Assembly: GCF_002760665.1 (NCBI RefSeq)
Contig: NZ_PDOB01000036.1
Location: 1 to 39,966 of the forward strand
DNA: 39,966 nt
Source: Massilia psychrophila
Lineage (GTDB): Bacteria > Pseudomonadota > Gammaproteobacteria > Burkholderiales > Burkholderiaceae_D
Direction of reading: 5' to 3'
Positions 1 through 7,974 of the stretch are shown in pieces (position 1 is the stretch's first letter; each line of letters begins with the position of its first letter). The position numbers and the translations under genes are program-made. Under the pieces are notes generated by a model. That model had not been told where the DNA came from. It saw only the letters and a list, made by a program, of their open reading frames with translations, and searched no databases.

Positions 1-336
1 CGGGCGCCGAACGTCATCGCGCTGCCGCCGGCCGCGCCGGCGCCGCCGGCCGCATTCACCGTCGAGCCGCCGGCGCCATCAGGGCCCCCCTCGCCGCCCC
101 GTTTCGACCCCGACGCCGCCCGCAAGCTGGCGCGCCAGTTGGCCAATGAACCCGATCCGGCCAAGGCCGGCACGGCGCTGGCGCGACTGCCGGCCAAGCC
201 CCTGGAAACTGAAACCCGTGCCGCACGCGCGATCAACCAGGCCAAGCGGCGCGACTGCAAGGACGGCATCCCCGGCGGCCTGCTCGCGCCGCTCCTGCTG
301 CTGATGGACAAGAAAGACAGCGGCTGCAAATGGTAG
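1..336 (+). CDS. Hypothetical proline-rich protein, C-terminal part (5' end outside window)
   Basis: The reading frame is open from base 1 to the TAG at 334-336, so at least 111 residues of C-terminus are present and the start lies outside the window. The first 40 residues are Pro/Ala-rich and look like a flexible linker. They are followed by an Ala/Arg-rich segment and a short tail with Cys residues (RRDCKDGIPGG, then a leucine run, then DKKDSGCKW). I do not recognise the family. The tail looks like that of secreted or periplasmic energy-coupling-type proteins, but this is only an impression. The stop codon is inside the first copy of a 19-bp direct repeat, so the repeat element abuts or has replaced the original 3' end. 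Confidence 0.6.
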   Translation, partial: RAPNVIALPPAAPAPPAAFTVEPPAPSGPPSPPRFDPDAARKLARQLANEPDPAKAGTALARLPAKPLETETRAARAINQAKRRDCKDGIPGGLLAPLLLLMDKKDSGCKW

Positions 337-452
337 CCCGGGGGTCAGTTCCTAGCCCGGGGGTCAGTTCCGACATTCGGACACAAGCTCGGCACTATCA
401 AGCGCGCACTGAAGAGGCCGTGTGCGAATGTCGCCCCAAGGGGGGAACTGAC
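334..452. repeat. REP-like element: two 19-bp direct repeats plus inverted copies
   Basis: A 19-bp unit (TAGCCCGGGGGTCAGTTCC) occurs twice in tandem at 334-352 and 353-371. Its core GTCAGTTCC returns inverted as GGAACTGAC at 444-452. Between them CGACATTCG (371-379) is matched by CGAATGTCG (425-433), giving a long imperfect stem. A GGGG run beside the right arm adds CCCC-AA-GGGG pairing (434-443). This architecture, wedged between two convergent gene ends, is typical of REP/BIME elements spread by RAYT (Y1-type) transposases. It could also act as a bidirectional terminator. The family assignment is inference, since no transposase gene is nearby. Confidence 0.55.
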
Positions 453-477
453 GCCAGATTTGGGCTGCCCCGATGAA

Positions 478-1389
478 TCAGGCCTGCTCGCCCTTGATGG
501 CGAGGGCGCGCTCGTACAACGCGTTCTTCTTGCGGCCGGTGATCTGGGCGGCCAGGCTGGCCGCTTGCTTGACCGAGCACTCGGCGAGCAGGATGTTGAG
601 AATCCGCTCGGCCTCGAGCTCATCGGCATCGCTGCCGGCGACGGCGCCTTCGAGCAGGACGACGTATTCGCCTTTTTCACGGTGAGCGTCGGCCTTGACC
701 CAGGCCAGCGCCTCGGCCAGCGGGCAGCGGTGGATTTCTTCGAACAGCTTGGTCAATTCGCGCGCAAACACCACCTGGCGGGTCGGCTCGAACACCCCAA
801 TCAGCGCTTCGACGCAATCGAGGATGCGGTGCGGCGCCTCATAAAACACCAGTGTCGCGGGGACCGCCAACAGTTCGAGCAAGGCATTCTCGCGCTGCTT
901 CGCCTTGGCCGGCAGGAAGCCGACAAAATAGAAGCGGTCGTTGACCAGGCCACTGGCCGACAGCGCCGTGATGGCGGCCGAGGCACCCGGCAGCGGCAGC
1001 ACGCGCAGTCCGGCGGCGCGCACCGCGTCGACGATGCGCGCGCCGGGGTCCGACACGCCCGGCGTGCCGGCGTCCGACACCAGCGCGATGCGTTCGCCCT
1101 TGAGCAGGCGCGTAATCAATTTTTCGGCCACTTCGCGCTCGTTGTGCTGGTGGGCGGCGATCATCGGCTTCGACAGCCCGAAACGGGTCATCAGGTTGCC
1201 GGTGTTGCGGGTGTCCTCGCAGGCGACTGCGTCCACCAGCGCCAGCACTTGCAGCGCGCGCAGGCTGATGTCGGTCACGTTGCCTATCGGTGTGGCAACA
1301 ATGTACAGTGTTGCGGTAGGATAGGATTGGAGGGCCGCTTCGCCAATGACGGGAAGCTGCGCGATCTGGCTGGACTGGATGTCTGTCAT
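478..1389 (-). CDS. rsmI: RsmI, 16S rRNA (cytidine1402-2'-O)-methyltransferase
   Basis: This enzyme uses S-adenosylmethionine to 2'-O-methylate C1402 of 16S rRNA in the decoding centre. The 303-residue protein has the signature of the tetrapyrrole-methylase fold: LYIVATPIGNVTDIS near residues 28-42, CEDTRNT at 57-63, and SDAGTPGVSDPG at 105-116. Length is normal for the family. I chose the ATG at 1389, because the frame runs further upstream but that stretch lies inside the opposite gene and has no family similarity. The start is only 10 bp from the divergent lpoA start, so its promoter must lie inside lpoA. The arrangement rsmI/lpoA/yraN/diaA/dolP is the same as in Escherichia coli. Confidence 0.93.
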   Translation of the reverse strand: MTDIQSSQIAQLPVIGEAALQSYPTATLYIVATPIGNVTDISLRALQVLALVDAVACEDTRNTGNLMTRFGLSKPMIAAHQHNEREVAEKLITRLLKGERIALVSDAGTPGVSDPGARIVDAVRAAGLRVLPLPGASAAITALSASGLVNDRFYFVGFLPAKAKQRENALLELLAVPATLVFYEAPHRILDCVEALIGVFEPTRQVVFARELTKLFEEIHRCPLAEALAWVKADAHREKGEYVVLLEGAVAGSDADELEAERILNILLAECSVKQAASLAAQITGRKKNALYERALAIKGEQA

Positions 1390-1399
1390 AGGGAATGTG

Positions 1400-2683
1400 A
1401 TGCTGATTAGTAGTCTGAAAAGCCTGGTCGCCACGCTGGCTGGCGTTCTGATGCTCGCGCTTGCCGGCTGCAGCACGCCGTGCGACGCGCCGGGCCGATT
1501 GTGCGCGCCTATCGAGTCAAATACAAGTGCGCCGCCCTCACCTTATCGACGCGCCGAACTGCCCGCACCCATCCCCATGTCCGCGCCGCGCGCATCGGCG
1601 CCATTCGAAACGCGGCCGGTCGAATTTCCCGGCGATGCTACGGCAGTGGGCGGCCGCGAGACCCGTATCGGCCTGATGCTGCCGCTGCGCTCGCAGACCC
1701 TGGGCGCGCCGGCCGAGGCGCTACGCGCCGGCTTCATGGCAGCCTACGAGCACGAGCGCGAAGGTTTTATCGTCAACCTGGTCGACACCGGCGATAGCCT
1801 ACAGGAAAACCTCAATGCCTACGCCGCGGCAGTCGAACAAAACGACATCATGGTCGGACCGCTGGCGCGTCCCGCGGTCAGCGCGCTGGCCGCCAGCGCC
1901 CTGGTGCGCAAACCGACCATCGCCCTCAATCACCCTGTAGCGCTCCCCAGCGCGGCGGCGCTGCCGGCGCAGATGCTGGTGATCGGCCTGTCGATCGAAG
2001 ATGAAGCGCGCCAGGTCGCTACCTGGGCCGGCACCGAGCATCCGGGCGGCACGGCGCTGATCATCGCCGGTTCGAGCGCCTGGCAACGCCGCATCGCGGC
2101 CAGCTTCGCGGCGCGCTGGAAGCAGCTGGGCTACTCGTCGCAGATGCTGGTAGTGGCCGACTCGAACGGCTACCTGAGCGAAGCGTCGCTCGGCCAGCTG
2201 AGCGCCCAGCTCGACGCCGCCCAGCCGGCGCTGCTGTTCACCGCGCTCGACGCCAGCCAGGCCGGCCAGGTGCGCGGCGCGCTCGGGCCGGAGTTGCCAA
2301 TTTACGGCACTTCGTCGGTCAATCCAGGCACCTTCGCAGGCGCGGGCGCCGATCCCGGCGCGGTGCTCACCGAACTGAATGGCCTGCGCCTGCTCGACTT
2401 ACCGTGGGAAGTGGACAGTGCGCATCCGGCGGTGATGGCCTACCCGCGCTGGAGCGGCGCCACCGCCCGCACGCTCGACATGGACCGTCTGTACGCGCTC
2501 GGCATCGACGCTTTCCGGGTGGCGCGCGAAATCGCGCTGCGCCCCGGCGCCGACATCAATCTCGACGGCGTCACCGGCCGCCTGTCGGTCCGCTTCGGCA
2601 ACGGGCCGGCGCGCTTCGAGCGCATCGAACCGGCGGCGGTGTACGAAGGCGGCGCGTTCACGCTGGTGCCGGAACGGCGCTGA
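1400..2683 (+). CDS. lpoA: LpoA-like penicillin-binding-protein activator lipoprotein
   Basis: LpoA is an outer-membrane lipoprotein that stimulates PBP1A during peptidoglycan synthesis. The predicted 427-residue protein begins with a lipoprotein signal peptide ending in LALAGC, with acylated Cys24. That, together with an AGGGA ribosome site 5 nt upstream, decides the start at 1400 over ATGs further upstream. The rest resembles the periplasmic-binding-protein-like C-terminal domain: IGLMLPLRSQTLGAPAEALRAG, a MVGPLARPAVSAL segment, and YGTSSVNPG late in the protein. It is much shorter than the E. coli protein (about 680 residues) and lacks the N-terminal TPR domain. It overlaps nothing and is followed by yraN after 1 nt, so the two are cotranscribed. 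Confidence 0.88.
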   Translation: MLISSLKSLVATLAGVLMLALAGCSTPCDAPGRLCAPIESNTSAPPSPYRRAELPAPIPMSAPRASAPFETRPVEFPGDATAVGGRETRIGLMLPLRSQTLGAPAEALRAGFMAAYEHEREGFIVNLVDTGDSLQENLNAYAAAVEQNDIMVGPLARPAVSALAASALVRKPTIALNHPVALPSAAALPAQMLVIGLSIEDEARQVATWAGTEHPGGTALIIAGSSAWQRRIAASFAARWKQLGYSSQMLVVADSNGYLSEASLGQLSAQLDAAQPALLFTALDASQAGQVRGALGPELPIYGTSSVNPGTFAGAGADPGAVLTELNGLRLLDLPWEVDSAHPAVMAYPRWSGATARTLDMDRLYALGIDAFRVAREIALRPGADINLDGVTGRLSVRFGNGPARFERIEPAAVYEGGAFTLVPERR

Positions 2684-2684
2684 C

Positions 2685-3044
2685 ATGTGGGGCCTGCGCC
2701 TGAGCCCAACGCAGCGCCAGGGCCGGGCGTGGGAAGACGCGGCGCTGGCCCACCTGCAAAAAGGTGGCCTGGTGCTGGTCGAAGCCAACTTCACGTGCAA
2801 GGGCGGCGAGATCGACCTCGTCATGCGCGACGGTGCAACGCTGGTGTTTGTCGAAGTGCGCCAGCGCGCGGCAGCCGCCCACGGCGGCGCTGCCGCCAGC
2901 ATCACGCCGGCCAAGATCCGCCGCCTGGTGCGCGCCGCAAGCGTGTACCTGCTGCGCTTTCCGCAGCCGCCCGAATGCCGCTTCGACGTGGTGGCGATCG
3001 ACGCCGGCCAGCTCGCATGGCTGCGCAACGTCATCGAAGTGTAA
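2685..3044 (+). CDS. yraN: YraN/UPF0102 family endonuclease-like protein
   Basis: A small 119-residue protein of the UPF0102 family, which has a PD-(D/E)XK nuclease-like fold and an uncertain role in DNA metabolism. The family hallmarks are visible: an N-terminal G[11 protein letters not shown] helix, then [22 protein letters not shown]. In this segment the Asp and the E-x-R residues correspond to the putative metal-binding active site. A C-terminal CRFDVVAID motif follows. The ATG begins 1 nt after the lpoA stop codon, so translation is probably coupled. Gene order matches enterobacterial rsmI-lpoA-yraN-diaA. Confidence 0.92.
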   Translation: MWGLRLSPTQRQGRAWEDAALAHLQKGGLVLVEANFTCKGGEIDLVMRDGATLVFVEVRQRAAAAHGGAAASITPAKIRRLVRAASVYLLRFPQPPECRFDVVAIDAGQLAWLRNVIEV

Positions 3045-3071
3045 GCATTGTTGAGCGCACTTGCGCGGCCC

Positions 3072-3100
3072 GGCTTGCCGCTGCACTATTGCTCTATAAT
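3072..3100 (+). promoter_or_regulatory. Promoter of diaA-dolP
   Basis: A perfect -10 hexamer TATAAT occupies 3095-3100. With a 17-bp spacer the -35 would be GGCTTG (3072-3077), which is weak. The expected transcription start, 6-8 nt after the -10, falls at about 3106-3108, only a few bases before the diaA ATG at 3110. The message would therefore be nearly leaderless. Confidence 0.55.
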
Positions 3101-3109
3101 CGCCACACT

Positions 3110-3706
3110 ATGAATACTCAACGCATCCTCGCCCACTTCCAGGAAAGCGCCGACCTGAAACTCAGGTCGGCCGCCGTCTTATCCCAACCGATCTCCGATG
3201 CCATCGACCTGATGTTCGGCGCCCTGTCGAACGGTAACAAGATTCTCGCCTGCGGCAACGGCGGTTCGGCTGCCGACTGCCAGCACTTCGCCGCTGAACT
3301 GGTCGGCCGCTTCGAGCGCGAGCGCTTCCCGCTGCCGGCGCTGGCATTGACCACCGACACCTCCATCATGACGGCCATTGGCAACGACTACAGCTACCGC
3401 GAGATCTTCTCGAAGCAGGTGCAGGCGTTCGGCCAGGCCGGCGACATCCTGCTGGCGCTGTCGACTTCGGGCAATTCGGCCAACGTGCTGGCCGCCGTTG
3501 AAGCGGCGCTCGAGCGCGAAATGCGCGTCGTCGCGCTGACGGGCAAGGATGGCGGCGAGCTTGGCAAGATGCTCACCGACGCCGACGTCCATATTTGCGT
3601 CCCGCATACCCGTACCGCCCGCATCCAGGAAGTCCATCTGGTCGCGATCCACTGTATTTGCGACGGCATCGACGTCGCCCTGTTTGGAGGAGATGTGAAT
3701 GAATAA
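3110..3706 (+). CDS. diaA: DiaA-like SIS-domain protein (DnaA initiator-associating / phosphoheptose isomerase family)
   Basis: A 198-residue SIS-domain protein. In E. coli DiaA binds DnaA as a tetramer and promotes initiation at oriC, while the sister family GmhA isomerises sedoheptulose 7-phosphate. The SIS signature is clear: [28 protein letters not shown] near residues 42-69, [13 protein letters not shown] near 113-125, and [20 protein letters not shown] near the C-terminus. The location between yraN and dolP supports DiaA over GmhA. The start ATG at 3110 has no Shine-Dalgarno sequence and lies 9 nt after a perfect -10 box. The gene overlaps dolP by 8 nt. Confidence 0.85.
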   Translation: MNTQRILAHFQESADLKLRSAAVLSQPISDAIDLMFGALSNGNKILACGNGGSAADCQHFAAELVGRFERERFPLPALALTTDTSIMTAIGNDYSYREIFSKQVQAFGQAGDILLALSTSGNSANVLAAVEAALEREMRVVALTGKDGGELGKMLTDADVHICVPHTRTARIQEVHLVAIHCICDGIDVALFGGDVNE

Positions 3707-4358
3707 ACCCGGCCAGCCCCTTATCCGCCCGACTGCGCGTGCGTTTGTGCGTCCAGTGACGAAAGCGATCCTTTGTGCAGCCCTGCTGGCCAGTCTTTCC
3801 GGCTGCGTCGAAATGATCGTCGGCGGCGCCGTGATGGGCGCCGTCGCCACTGCCGACCGCCGCACCCTGGGCGCGCAGACCGAGGACAAGACGATCACGG
3901 TCAAGGCCGAACTGCGGGTGCCGAAAATCGCCGGCCCGGACGCGCATGTGAATATCGCCAGCTTCAACCGCAAGGTGCTGCTGACCGGTGAAGTGGCCAA
4001 CGAGGCGGCCAAGGCCACGGTGGAACGCGACGTGCGCAGCATCGACGGCGTGCAGTCGATCGCCAACGAACTCGACATTTCCGGCCCGTCGAGCTATACA
4101 TCGCGCTCGTCGGATGCGTTGATCACCACCAAGGTCAAGGCCAGCCTGGTCGACATGAAGACCATCTCGGCCAGCTCGTTCAAGGTCGTCACCGAGCGCG
4201 GCACCGTCTACCTGATGGGCCGCGTGACCGAGCGCGAAGGCCAGCTCGCCGCCGACATCGCACGCGGGGTGTCCGGGGTGCAAAAGGTCATCAAGATCTT
4301 CGACTACATCAGTGAAGACGAACTGCGCGCCTTACAGCCGCCCAAGCCAGGCCTGTAA
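3699..4358 (+). CDS. dolP: DolP/YraP, BON-domain outer-membrane lipoprotein
   Basis: A 219-residue lipoprotein with two BON domains. DolP (YraP) supports outer-membrane integrity and BAM function in E. coli. The signal peptide ends in the lipobox LSGC (Cys36) followed by a Gly-rich [15 protein letters not shown] segment. BON domain 1 covers roughly residues 60-125 ([26 protein letters not shown]). BON domain 2 covers roughly 135-205 ([27 protein letters not shown]). The ATG at 3699 is preceded by GGAGG and overlaps the end of diaA by 8 nt, so translation is coupled. It is the last gene of the rsmI-side cluster. Confidence 0.9.
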   Translation: MNKPGQPLIRPTARAFVRPVTKAILCAALLASLSGCVEMIVGGAVMGAVATADRRTLGAQTEDKTITVKAELRVPKIAGPDAHVNIASFNRKVLLTGEVANEAAKATVERDVRSIDGVQSIANELDISGPSSYTSRSSDALITTKVKASLVDMKTISASSFKVVTERGTVYLMGRVTEREGQLAADIARGVSGVQKVIKIFDYISEDELRALQPPKPGL

Positions 4359-4397
4359 TATTTTCGGGCGCGCACCTGCCCCCCGCGCACGCAGGAC

Positions 4398-4403
4398 TAT
4401 AAT
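4398..4403 (+). promoter_or_regulatory. -10 element of the tlpA-like gene
   Basis: TATAAT at 4398-4403 lies in the 75-nt gap between dolP and the thioredoxin-like gene, 30 nt before its ATG. No convincing -35 hexamer is present 16-18 bp upstream, so the promoter may depend on an activator or an UP region. Confidence 0.45.
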
Positions 4404-4433
4404 GGCCTTGTCCACTTATCCCTGCCAACTATC

Positions 4434-4955
4434 ATGACATTGCCTGCCGCTCCCCGTTCCTGGATCAAACCGGCCGCCATCGGTGCGCTGGTGCTGGCGC
4501 TGGCCGGCGTCGGCTATGCCACGCTCGGCAGCAGCGTGGCGGCGCCGGACGTCACCTTCATCAGCCTGGCCGGCGACAAGATCAGCACCCAAAGCCTGCG
4601 CGGCAAGGTAGTGATGGTCAATTTCTGGGCGACGTCGTGTGTCAGCTGCGTAAGGGAAATGCCGCAGATGGTCGAAACGTACAATAAATTCAAGGGGCAA
4701 GGGCTGCAGTTCGTGGCGGTAGCAATGAAATACGACCCGCCGAACTACGTGCTCAACTTCACCGAGACGCGCAAGCTGCCGTTTACGGTGGCGCTCGATT
4801 CGGGCGGCGACCTGGCCAAGTCGTTTGGCGACGTCGCACTGACGCCGACCACCTTCGTGATCGGCAAGGATGGCAAGATCCTCAAGCGCTATGTCGGCGA
4901 GCCGGAATTCGGCCAATTGCACGCGTTGCTGCAAAAGGCGCTGGCGGCTGGTTGA
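4434..4955 (+). CDS. TlpA-like membrane-anchored thiol:disulfide thioredoxin
   Basis: A 173-residue protein with a single N-terminal membrane anchor (about residues 13-33) and a periplasmic thioredoxin-fold domain. The active site is WATSCVSC (Cys69, Cys72), preceded by the TlpA/ResA-type segment SLRGKVVMVNF and followed by a typical TPTTFVIGKDGKILKRYVG region with the cis-proline. Such proteins reduce periplasmic disulfides, often for cytochrome c maturation or metallocentre assembly. Which substrate this one serves cannot be read from the sequence. It has its own -10 box and stands alone between dolP and the DUF3034 gene. Confidence 0.85.
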   Translation: MTLPAAPRSWIKPAAIGALVLALAGVGYATLGSSVAAPDVTFISLAGDKISTQSLRGKVVMVNFWATSCVSCVREMPQMVETYNKFKGQGLQFVAVAMKYDPPNYVLNFTETRKLPFTVALDSGGDLAKSFGDVALTPTTFVIGKDGKILKRYVGEPEFGQLHALLQKALAAG

Positions 4956-4963
4956 TACAGCGT

Positions 4964-4988
4964 CGTCGTCGCGCACGCGGGGACGACG
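4964..4988. terminator. Possible terminator hairpin between convergent genes
   Basis: CGTCGTC (4964-4970) pairs with GACGACG (4982-4988) across an 11-nt GC-rich loop, 8 nt after the tlpA-like stop codon. No U-tract follows, so it is at best a weak or Rho-assisted terminator. The remaining bases up to 5094 hold nothing I can identify. Confidence 0.3.
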
Positions 4989-5094
4989 GCTTGCGCGATA
5001 AGCTGATCGAATGTTAACGGACGAAGCCAGGTGTTGCCGCTGCGCCCGGGCTGCCCCCCGCATTCGCCAGGACCACCGGCTACCAGGTAACGCA

Positions 5095-6000
5095 TTAAAA
5101 CCCCGTCTGCACCGACAAATACGCCCCGCGCTGCCTGGCTGGATTGAACACCGTAATATCCCCCAACACCACATACGCCGCCGTCACCGACACGTGCTTG
5201 TTCGGGAACCACGCCACGAACACGTCGTAGTACGCCTTCTCGTTATCGAGTGCCAGGTTGCGCGGCTTCGTGCGGTATTCCAGGCCCGCCACCAGCTTGC
5301 GGCTGAGCATGTACGCGGCCGACACTTCCAGCTTGGCCTGATAGCTGTTGCCCTTGTCGCCGCCGAAGCCGAGCAGGCCCATCTGATTGGCCTTGGTTGC
5401 GCGCACGGTGGCGTTCAGCAGCAGGCTTTGCGCCAGCAGCAGCTTGGTCGCCGCCACGTAGTAATCGACGCCGCTCTCATTTTTAGCGCCCAGCTGGGTG
5501 ACCTTGGTCACGCCAATCGCGCCGAGGCCGCCGACGCCCTTGTTGCGCTTGGCCATTAAACCAACCGCGATCTGCGGCAGCACCAGATCCTGGTTGTACA
5601 CCGCGTCGCCCACCAGTTTTATTTTTAAACCGACAATGTCTTGCCGGATGCGCAAATCGTTCAGCGGCGCCAAACTGCCGCGAAAGTTTTGCTTTGCCAG
5701 CGATAGCTCGATGCGGTCGAACAGGCCCACCGCAACCCCGTACGATTCGAGCGCGTAATCCTGGGTCGCCGCGCGGGTGAAGTGGGCGTTGGCGCCCCAG
5801 CTGTCGCGGCTGCCGTAGCCGCCAATCAACGCCCACGGGGTCAGGCCGCCGCCGCCGGCGCCTTCGACCTGGCTGACGCCGCCGGTGGCTGTCAGCTTGC
5901 CCATGTCGGGCATCACTTGTCCGACTGCTGTGCCAGCGCTAAAAGTTGTGGCGAGCAAGAGCGCGAGTCGGTGCGCTGTCATACAAAAACGGTGGTGCAT
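5095..6000 (-). CDS. DUF3034 family outer-membrane protein
   Basis: A 301-residue secreted protein of the DUF3034 family, whose function is unknown. It has a cleavable signal peptide (hydrophobic LALLLATTFSAGTAVG) and then many alternating beta-strand segments consistent with an outer-membrane barrel. Family landmarks are GKLTATGGVSQVEGAGGGGL near the mature N-terminus, a YGVAVGLFDRIELSLAKQ segment, KLLLAQSLLLNATVRATKANQ, FVAWFPNKHVSVTAAYVVLGDI, and a C-terminal aromatic residue (QTGF) typical of barrels sorted by BAM. I chose ATG 6000, because it has GGAGG 4 nt upstream. It is transcribed away from the ECF sigma gene across a 130-208 bp AT-rich gap. Confidence 0.83.
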   Translation of the reverse strand: MHHRFCMTAHRLALLLATTFSAGTAVGQVMPDMGKLTATGGVSQVEGAGGGGLTPWALIGGYGSRDSWGANAHFTRAATQDYALESYGVAVGLFDRIELSLAKQNFRGSLAPLNDLRIRQDIVGLKIKLVGDAVYNQDLVLPQIAVGLMAKRNKGVGGLGAIGVTKVTQLGAKNESGVDYYVAATKLLLAQSLLLNATVRATKANQMGLLGFGGDKGNSYQAKLEVSAAYMLSRKLVAGLEYRTKPRNLALDNEKAYYDVFVAWFPNKHVSVTAAYVVLGDITVFNPARQRGAYLSVQTGF

Positions 6001-6208
6001 GAATCCTCCAGGAACGATCAGCAAATTTTATACACTTGCTTCCAGCCAACGCAGCGTTTCGCTTGCTTGCCAGCCAAGCCCGTGCGAATTCGACTATTTT
6101 TGAATATTTTAGCTACAATATTGTTGTATTTTGGTATGCATGTGCGTTAACCTGAGCCGTTCGGTAGCGCCTTTCCGTCCCGTCACCCTCTTACATCAAG
6201 GCTCAGCT

Positions 6209-6799
6209 GTGTCTATCGCCGTCCACTCACTTGACCCGCAGCAACTGAAGATCTGGCTAATGGCAGCCGGCAAACGCGATGCCGCCGCCTTCCGCGCGCT
6301 CTACGATGCAAGTTCATCGAAACTGTTTGGCTTCGCGCTGCGTATATTGCACAAGCGCGAGCTTGCCGAAGAAATTTTGCAAGAAAGCTATGTCGCGATC
6401 TGGAACAATGCCGCCAATTACCAAAGTCATCTTGCCGCGCCGATGACCTGGATGGCGACGATTGTCCGCAACAAGGCATTCGACCATTTGCGCCGCACCG
6501 ACGCCGTGGTCGAAATCGATGCGCAACAATTTGATGGCGATGTCATGAACGCATTGCAGGATCCGCAAGCAACGCCCATCGAGGCGCTGCAAATGAGTGG
6601 CGACGCCAAAGCGCTGGCATGGTGCATGTCGGCGCTCGAAGGGGCCCATCGCCAGGTGGTGGCGCTGGCGTATTTCCACGACCTGTCGCACAGCGAGGTC
6701 GCGGCGCAGTTGAAGCTGCCGATCGGAACCGTTAAAACCTGGATCCGGCGCAGCCTCGACAAATTGCGCGTGTGCCTGGCGCGCCGGGAGCAGGCATGA
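6209..6799 (+). CDS. ECF-type RNA polymerase sigma factor
   Basis: A group-IV sigma factor of about 196 residues. Region 2 is visible in FRALYDASSSKLFGFALRILHKRELAEEILQE and the following AIWNNAANY...APMTWMATIVRNKAFDHLRR. Region 4 is in HRQVVALAYFHDLSHSEVAAQLKLPIGTVKTWIRRSLDKLR. The start is uncertain: the frame is open from an ATG at 6131 or 6140, but the conserved part begins at SIAVHSLDPQQLKIW, so I prefer the GTG at 6209. The gene overlaps the anti-sigma gene by ATGA, the standard coupled sigma/anti-sigma layout. The regulon is unknown. A TACAAT at 6114-6119 is a possible -10. Confidence 0.87.
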   Translation: MSIAVHSLDPQQLKIWLMAAGKRDAAAFRALYDASSSKLFGFALRILHKRELAEEILQESYVAIWNNAANYQSHLAAPMTWMATIVRNKAFDHLRRTDAVVEIDAQQFDGDVMNALQDPQATPIEALQMSGDAKALAWCMSALEGAHRQVVALAYFHDLSHSEVAAQLKLPIGTVKTWIRRSLDKLRVCLARREQA

Positions 6800-7494
6800 A
6801 CATCCGCAACAACATCGTGCTGCGCCAGAAGCTGGCCGCCGAATACGTGCTCGGCACCCTGCGCGGCGGCGCCCGGCGCCGTTTCGAAACCTGGCTGCAC
6901 CAGGACGCCGACCTGCGCAGGCTCACCGCCGAATGGCAGCAGCGCCTGGCGCCCATGGCCGAATTCGCCGGCGACGCGCAGCCGCCAAAAAGCGTGTGGC
7001 GCGCAATCGAGCGACGTCTCGGCCTCGAACGCAAGGCCAGCGCCTGGCAGTTCTGGCTCAACGAAAACCTGGCGTTCTGGCGCAGCCTTGGCATGGTCTC
7101 GACCGGGCTGGCCGCGCTGCTACTGGTGGTGGTTGTGACCCGCGTTGCCGACGCGCCGGCCATCTCGTATGTCGCCACGCTGACCGACGACAAGAGCCAG
7201 AGCGCGATGCTGGTCACCGCCGACCAGCGCCACAAGGCACTTGAGGTACGCCTGCTGTCGGCCGCCCCTGTCGCCCCTGACAAGAGCCTGCACCTGTGGG
7301 CGGTGCCGAAGTCGGGCAACCCACGCTCGCTGGGGGTATTGGCGAGTAACCGCGGCAGCTTTCCGCTGACCGACAAAGCGATCGGCGCCGACGTCGCCCT
7401 GCTGGCGGTAACGCTCGAACCGAAGGGCGGCTCGCCCGATCCGAACGGTCCGACCGGGCCGATCGTGTACAAGGGCGCCTGGATGCGGCTGTAA
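6796..7494 (+). CDS. Anti-sigma factor, RskA-like, single-pass membrane protein
   Basis: A 232-residue protein that starts with the ATG overlapping the sigma stop codon (ATGA). The N-terminal about 90 residues form a cytoplasmic sigma-binding domain (RQKLAAEYVLGTLRGGARRRFETWL, typical of the RskA-type anti-sigma domain). One transmembrane helix follows (SLGMVSTGLAALLLVVVV, about residues 95-117), then a periplasmic C-terminal domain of the RskA family (LHLWAVPKSGNPRSLGVL). It should hold the upstream ECF factor inactive until a periplasmic signal arrives. No ZAS-type HxxxCxxC motif is present, so redox/zinc sensing is unlikely. Confidence 0.87.
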   Translation: MNIRNNIVLRQKLAAEYVLGTLRGGARRRFETWLHQDADLRRLTAEWQQRLAPMAEFAGDAQPPKSVWRAIERRLGLERKASAWQFWLNENLAFWRSLGMVSTGLAALLLVVVVTRVADAPAISYVATLTDDKSQSAMLVTADQRHKALEVRLLSAAPVAPDKSLHLWAVPKSGNPRSLGVLASNRGSFPLTDKAIGADVALLAVTLEPKGGSPDPNGPTGPIVYKGAWMRL

Positions 7495-7523
7495 GCTGCA
7501 GGCGACAGCTCTTCGCTACTTCG

Positions 7524-7967
7524 TCACTTTGTCACAATGGCGCGCTGCATCGGCGCCAGTGTTGCCATTAGCTGGTTCTGCACATGCGATGGGATAGCGT
7601 TGCGTTCCATCGCGATCTGCAAGTCCTCGGCCAATGCGTTGAATTGCGCATTGGTGATCTTCATGCCACCGTGGACTTCTTTCATGGGCTCGCCCTCGTA
7701 TTCGCACGGACCGCCGCTAAGCATGCAAAACTGCTCCTCGAGCCGCATCGCCACCTGCTTCATGTCCGAATCCGAAAACGTCTCCTTGATGCGGGGGTCG
7801 GCCAACACCAGCGGAACAAGGGTGGCGACGATATTCTTGATGCCAGGTTTGCCGCCTAGGCCGCGGAAGGTGGCGTCGTCGGCCGCATGGACCGGTGACA
7901 GGGTGGCCAGGGCCAGCGCGGCGCCAGCAAGGACACGGGCGGCGCTACGTTTAAAAGTGATTTTCAT
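7524..7967 (-). CDS. Secreted group-I truncated haemoglobin
   Basis: A 147-residue truncated haemoglobin with an N-terminal signal peptide (LAGAALALATLSPVHA|AD, cleavage near residue 28), so the protein should be periplasmic. The globin core begins with FRGLGGKPGIKNIV and contains the probable proximal haem ligand His99 in MKEVHGGMKIT. Two Cys residues (FCMLSGGPCEYEG, Cys81 and Cys88) could form a disulfide in the periplasm. Roles suggested for the family are NO or O2 chemistry. The gene is 7 nt downstream of the thioesterase gene and is probably cotranscribed with it. Confidence 0.85.
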   Translation of the reverse strand: MKITFKRSAARVLAGAALALATLSPVHAADDATFRGLGGKPGIKNIVATLVPLVLADPRIKETFSDSDMKQVAMRLEEQFCMLSGGPCEYEGEPMKEVHGGMKITNAQFNALAEDLQIAMERNAIPSHVQNQLMATLAPMQRAIVTK

Positions 7968-7974
7968 GGGGTAA

